Below are positions 59,601 through 64,000 of a DNA stretch of 64,000 nt, in pieces (the first letter of the stretch is position 1; every line of letters starts with the position of its first letter). The position numbers were made by a program, and so were the translations under genes. The notes under the pieces are model-generated. The model ran no database searches. It was not told where the DNA came from and saw only the letters and a program-made list of their open reading frames with translations. The stretch spans positions 6,453,001-6,517,000 of the forward strand of contig OY997596.1 in the NCBI GenBank assembly GCA_963921825.1. The letters are read 5' to 3'. The DNA is from Erodium maritimum. Lineage: Eukaryota; Streptophyta; Magnoliopsida; Geraniales; Geraniaceae.

Positions 59601-62600
59601 TTTGCTTCTTGATATCTAGCAACACTGTCAACACATAAAATGCATATGCATCAGCCTTAGCTATGTAGTTGGAATAAAATAAATATGAAATGGTGTATTA
59701 CCTAACCAGGAGCAAGTTCAATATAAACACAATCAATCAACTCAAATGAAGACACGCCACACATATTCTAACAAAGTAATAGATAATGATTCATGGAACA
59801 AGGAAATTATAAGGTAAGCTTATCTGATCCTGTCCTACATAATGATTCAAACTTGATTATGCTTGAGTTTTATTTCTTTTTTTTACTTTTAGCAAATGCA
59901 TGACAACTATTATAATCATGTATTTTAGTACATTTTTCATATTGGTAATACACCTTAGCACCTCATTTTCAAAAGGTGGGGTCCTAGCCCCATTGCTCCA
60001 AAAGTAGCTTGTGTCTGGAGTAGTTTATTACATGACTAATATTGTTTGATATGGAGATACTTGTTATTCCATAGAGAAGAATAAGGACCATCTTGCAAAT
60101 TATAAACAATAGCACCGTAACTAAACTCACCCATAGGCATCTACGATTTCTTGAAATGCACTTGTTAAATCATTGGTTCTGAAATATGTGGGAGGTGATT
60201 CAATTGCATCCATAATGTGAAACACTATGCCGACTTGTGAATTGCCATCAAATGTTGCACGTTGTAGGGCATCCTGAATCTGTTGAATCATGAACAGTTA
60301 CTCCTTTAGCTAAAATTTTGTTTTTCAAAAACTATCCAATAAGAGATCACAGTAGCAATGATTTTCCACCTTATGAGAAGAATAAGAAAAACCAAATTAT
60401 AGGAAACTGTGGGGTACATATATTTGAAAACAAACAAAATATATAAAGCAAATCATGGTACCTTTAGTTTTGCAAATATGGGACACCAGCCCTCTCCAAC
60501 AAGACATTTCTTTGTAACATCAAAATTCAGCATGTTTAAAGTATCATATACAGCTTTCTCCCTTCGTACCTAGGAAAAGGATGGTGAATCGGACATGAAA
60601 TCATCCTACGTTACCTCAAATGTTCAACAAGCCATATTTTTTCACCGCACAAACAAATGGAATGGAAATAGTGAGACATAAAGTTGCAGCATCTTACTGT
60701 GGTTATCCACTTTGTTAGGTTGAAACCAACTGAAGAAAGAAGTTTGTTCCGGTGACGAGTCCCAGCATCCAGAGTGGCATCCAATTCAGAGAGACGTGAC
60801 ATAACCTTTAACCAAAAAAGGACTTTTGACTTTCAGTCATGATATAGTCTATATATTCTAAATAGTATCGGCAAATAGTTGGAAATCGGAATCAGGTTTA
60901 TTTGAATCAATTTGCAGCTACTCCCATGCACTACTGAAACATATTTTCAAGACAAATTCAGAATCTTCTATGTACCATGAGTGCATGAATCACACAGGCC
61001 ACAGCATTAGGTTGGAAGGGCAGTGTAACAGAGCACTGAGAATTCTTTCTAATGCAAAAAATGGAGGCATAAATAGTCAACCTTCTCCACACATACTTAC
61101 TTCTCTGGTTATCTGTCTCTGTTTTGTAATATCTTCTGGGACAGGATAGCAATTTGCACCGAACGCTTCACAGATTTTCAAAATCTTTGTTTTTGCCTGC
61201 TCTCCGGAGAAAAAGACCACAAATACTGTTTTCTCAACCTTGAAAGATGATACCAATATAGTTAGCACATGATGCAGTAACTTTTCTCCAAGAAATCACT
61301 ACGAAAAACAGCTTGTCACACTAGCTGCTAAGCTGATAACATGTGCATTCCAAATATGCATATTAATAGAAACAAAACTAAGATACACCAAGGGAAGGAA
61401 CAAACCATTTCGAATGACACCGGATCCATGATATCTTCATCAGCTGGTGCTTGATTGAAAAGCATATTTCCCCTTGTAGCACGAAACAGCATCCTCTCAA
61501 ATCTAAGTGCTTTAGATCTACAAACTATCCCACTTATAAATCTCAAACCAGATTGGTTTGACGATCCAGGAATTATTTGCTGATAAAACAACATCTAAAT
61601 TAGGAACCATATTTATAGGCCTGCCCAAGAAAAATGTAAATTAATGAAAGAGCTTCATGAGTGAGTACTTGTTCGAGTAATGATGGTAAATCGGCATAGT
61701 TATCTTTGGAGTATACATTTTCCTCTAATTCTCTCTCCTCTGTGACTGAGTAACCCTTTGATAGAAAGCCAACTGCCTGCCCCACAAAAATCAAGTGTGA
61801 GAAAAGAAAGGGAATAGTTTCTGCAAATAAATCTTGCAAAGTTTGAATTTTGAACGTTTCCAGCATATGGTATTTCATAGACGTGAATCGTGATAATAAC
61901 AAACTGATCCATAAAGCTCTAATGTCTACAGAAGGAAATACGCAAGTCAATAGCAGCTGACTATTGGAGAACCATAACAAAATCTCTAGATAATAACTCC
62001 ACAAATTACAAATAAGAGATACTAGACATCAACCTAGATAGAAGGAAAAATGGAAATTTGCGTACGAGAACCAAGTGAATGAGTGATCAATCTAGACGCA
62101 AGAACATTCAGAATTGACCACTAGGAAATCACTTGAAATTGATAATCTGAATAGCATAAATATGACAGCAGCTGAAATTTGAAGTTGAGAGAGAAAAATG
62201 AATTATACAAATAAATAATGTACAGAATCTTTGTCCATACTTTAATTCTTACAAGGCAGGATAAAGGAGTATTAGGATTTAGGAACTAACAGTAACTGTT
62301 TCACCATGTTATCATTGAACCTTGGCCTTGGTTTACAACCCCAAAAGAAAATGCTTAGACTATCATAGCATCATCGGAGAACAAGACAGTTTGAAGACTG
62401 CCAGCTAATAATCCGAGTAAGGTTCTAAAATCTACAAATAAGTGACTCTGCAATCAAGGGACTTTGCCGGTGTATACAAGGAATCCCACTATTTGTACTA
62501 GTTCGTGAGGTTTCGAAGATACGACTGAGAATAAATTCACCCCACCCTCCCCCAAATAAACAAAGGGGTTTAGGGTTAACAAGAACGATGAAAATTTTCC

Positions 62601-63747
62601 ACTACAATAACATAAATGAAAAGGAAGAACTTTCATTTTTGGTAAATAGGGCGGGAAAGAGAGAAAGTTACCTTTTCAAGAACCATCCTGAACTCCAGTA
62701 ACTCGTTATAAGTTTTTCTAAGTTTCTCACTGTTTGAGTTCATTTCAATCAGCTCATGTTCATGCTCTGCAAGTTGGACCTGAAATCACAATAAGCACAA
62801 AAAACGGTAATGCACACAATTGAATTGTACAAAGTAGCCACCACATAAATTAGAAACTATTTCAATTTGACTAGGTGTTTTTAAAGGTTCAAAGCTGAGC
62901 CACAAGAGCAGGACTCACAAAGGTAAGGGGCACAAATTAAAAACATCAAAAGCAGATTTTAACATAAATCATAGAGTAAAATGATTATATCATCTATGTT
63001 AGCAAATAAGTAATCAGGTGGTTCCTATTATTGCATACATACGTATAAAAGTCCTCGTCAAAAATTAAACATATGTAAAATTGAATTCAAACTAATTTTA
63101 GACTTTGCAATATAGCTCTAATAAGTTTCTGCAGAACAAAATTTGATCTCATCTCAGCACTTGTTTACCAGATAATTTTTTTTTTGAGAATTTACAGAAG
63201 AGCATGGGCATTCATGCAGCATACCATCTCCTTGTTCTTCCTCTCTTCTCTTCACATTCTTCCAAATTGCAGGCATTGTGCTGCACAATTTTATAGCTAA
63301 TTTTTCAGTTCTTTACATCCAGATTGCAGTCATTACTCTGAATGAATGTTCACCTTTCATTTTTTTTCAAATTGAAATTTTGGGATGAAAAAAAGAAACT
63401 TCAGCAGAGTAATGGTTGCGAACTGAAAATTTATCAATATTGGACAGCATAAGTAACAGCTGCATATTGGAAAATGAGAAGAGAAGATGGGAGAGGGACA
63501 AGGAGAGGCACGCCTTTTTCGCCCAGCACCCTTTAACTTTATGTATCTCAGATCATAAATTTGCAAGAAAAGTTAAGAGAAATTATGTAGTCAATAAAGA
63601 AAGCATAGTGATGTGAAAATGGACCTCTAGATCCTCCAATTCACCATCTGGTTGCACATCAGGATGATCAGAAGATAACAAACCAGCTTTATTGATTTGA
63701 TCTTTGAGAAACCTCAGCTTTCTCGACATCTCTGCGCATCGCTTTAC
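56668..63747 (-). CDS. VHA-a1: V-type proton ATPase subunit a, 16 exons (first exon outside window)
   Basis: Exons, 5' to 3' on the minus strand: 63625-63747, 62672-62779, 61669-61776, 61406-61579, 61101-61238, 60698-60805, 60462-60569, 60131-60279, 59471-59624, 59168-59328, 58867-59073, 58590-58773, 58410-58493, 57690-57889, 57544-57603, 56668-56872. They sum to 2,271 bp, 756 residues plus stop, in continuous frame. The cytosolic half has [18 protein letters not shown] and [16 protein letters not shown]. The membrane half has [75 protein letters not shown] and [20 protein letters not shown]. The proton-path arginine (yeast Vph1 Arg735) is in SYLRLWAL; the pair equivalent to Glu789/Arg799 is in [12 protein letters not shown]. 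It couples V1 rotation to H+ export into endomembrane lumens. The VHA-a1 (TGN-type) assignment rests on motifs such as GGSAYKCRE and [12 protein letters not shown] and is tentative. Confidence 0.93.
57015..57425. mobile_element. Foldback MITE in the last V-ATPase intron
   Basis: TAGGGGATATTACGTTTTAC on the left faces the reverse of GTAAACATAACTTCCCCTA on the right. The arms share repeated CAATTTACTA/TAGTAAATTG motifs (for example AAGTGTGTCAATTTACTG against TAGTAAATTGACTCACTTC). The centre has TTAATTTTAGGGTTTCG facing CTAAACCCTAAATTTAACG. The target duplication is unclear. It sits in intron 56873-57543. Confidence 0.6.
58588..58591 (-). other. GC-AG intron donor in the V-ATPase gene
   Basis: The exon 58590-58773 ends CCACTACAG and the intron starts GCATGATC. 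Conserved residues [10 protein letters not shown] join exactly there, and no GT is available nearby that keeps the frame. The intron 58494-58589 ends in TTGCAG. GC-AG introns are a known minority class. Confidence 0.75.
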
Positions 63748-64000
63748 CTATCAACAAACACCAAAACAATAAAATAACCATAATAAACTACACTTGTAAT
63801 TCAGTTACTACATTCTTAATCAACAATAGTAAAATCAGTAAATGTTAACATAATTATGTAATTTAATGAAAAAATATAAAAATAAGTAAGCAAGATTGAG
63901 TAGGCACTATAACAAAGACTGTCAGGAAAACGTCATTTGAAGTTATTGAATATCTTTCTCGCGCTTCTTTGGAAGGAGGGAACATATAGAAAACAAAAGT

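Overview
The window looks like nuclear DNA of a flowering plant, probably a eudicot. Its three conserved genes are intron-rich, with plant-type splice sites and plant versions of the protein families. The rest is mostly transposable-element (TE) sequence, much of it nested. I see no bacterial, organellar or viral gene, no CRISPR array, and no rRNA or tRNA gene.

Genes. All three conserved genes are on the minus strand. (1) At 1-2135 is the 5' part of a WD40-repeat DCAF8-like protein, a predicted substrate receptor of CUL4-DDB1 ubiquitin ligases; it runs off the left edge. (2) At 14194-21437 is a complete five-exon gene for a 750-residue ankyrin-repeat protein with a C-terminal PGG membrane domain (ACD6/ITN1-like). 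Its introns and promoter side are full of transposons. (3) At 56668-63747 are 16 exons of a vacuolar H+-ATPase subunit a gene (VHA-a1-like); only the first exon lies beyond the right edge. All splice phases of genes 2 and 3 close exactly. The three genes have unrelated functions and do not form an operon.

Transposon layout. 2.5-10.3 kb is a mosaic: a PIF/Harbinger-type MITE, two copies of a DUF4283 (retroelement ORF1-type) pseudogene, the 3' end of a Copia element, a retroposon with its target duplication, and a LINE ORF1 with an RRM broken by a deletion. 11.2-13.6 kb and 15.7-17.0 kb hold short retroposons. 18.1-21.9 kb holds Mutator-like foldback elements inside the ankyrin gene. 23.0-24.1 kb is another retroposon. 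26.4-34.2 kb is a foldback element with a perfect 10-bp target duplication, carrying two opposed LTRs of about 3 kb. 35.1-38.5 kb is a third solo LTR, which cuts a dead LINE reverse transcriptase. 41-46 kb holds three retroposons, two of them inserted within a 38-bp stretch of target sequence. 46.8-48.8 kb is a PIF/Harbinger element with a decayed ORF1. 49.2-51.2 kb is a DUF4283-bearing retroposon. 52.0-54.5 kb is a second foldback element with a retroposon inside, and 54.6-56.1 kb is another retroposon.

The most distinctive observation is a family of short (56 bp to about 2.2 kb) non-LTR retroposons with no reverse transcriptase that I can see. Most end in a shared 3' tail close to GCTGAT(A/C)AAAAAAA. 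Several have perfect 11-18 bp target-site duplications, which allow exact reconstruction of the empty sites.
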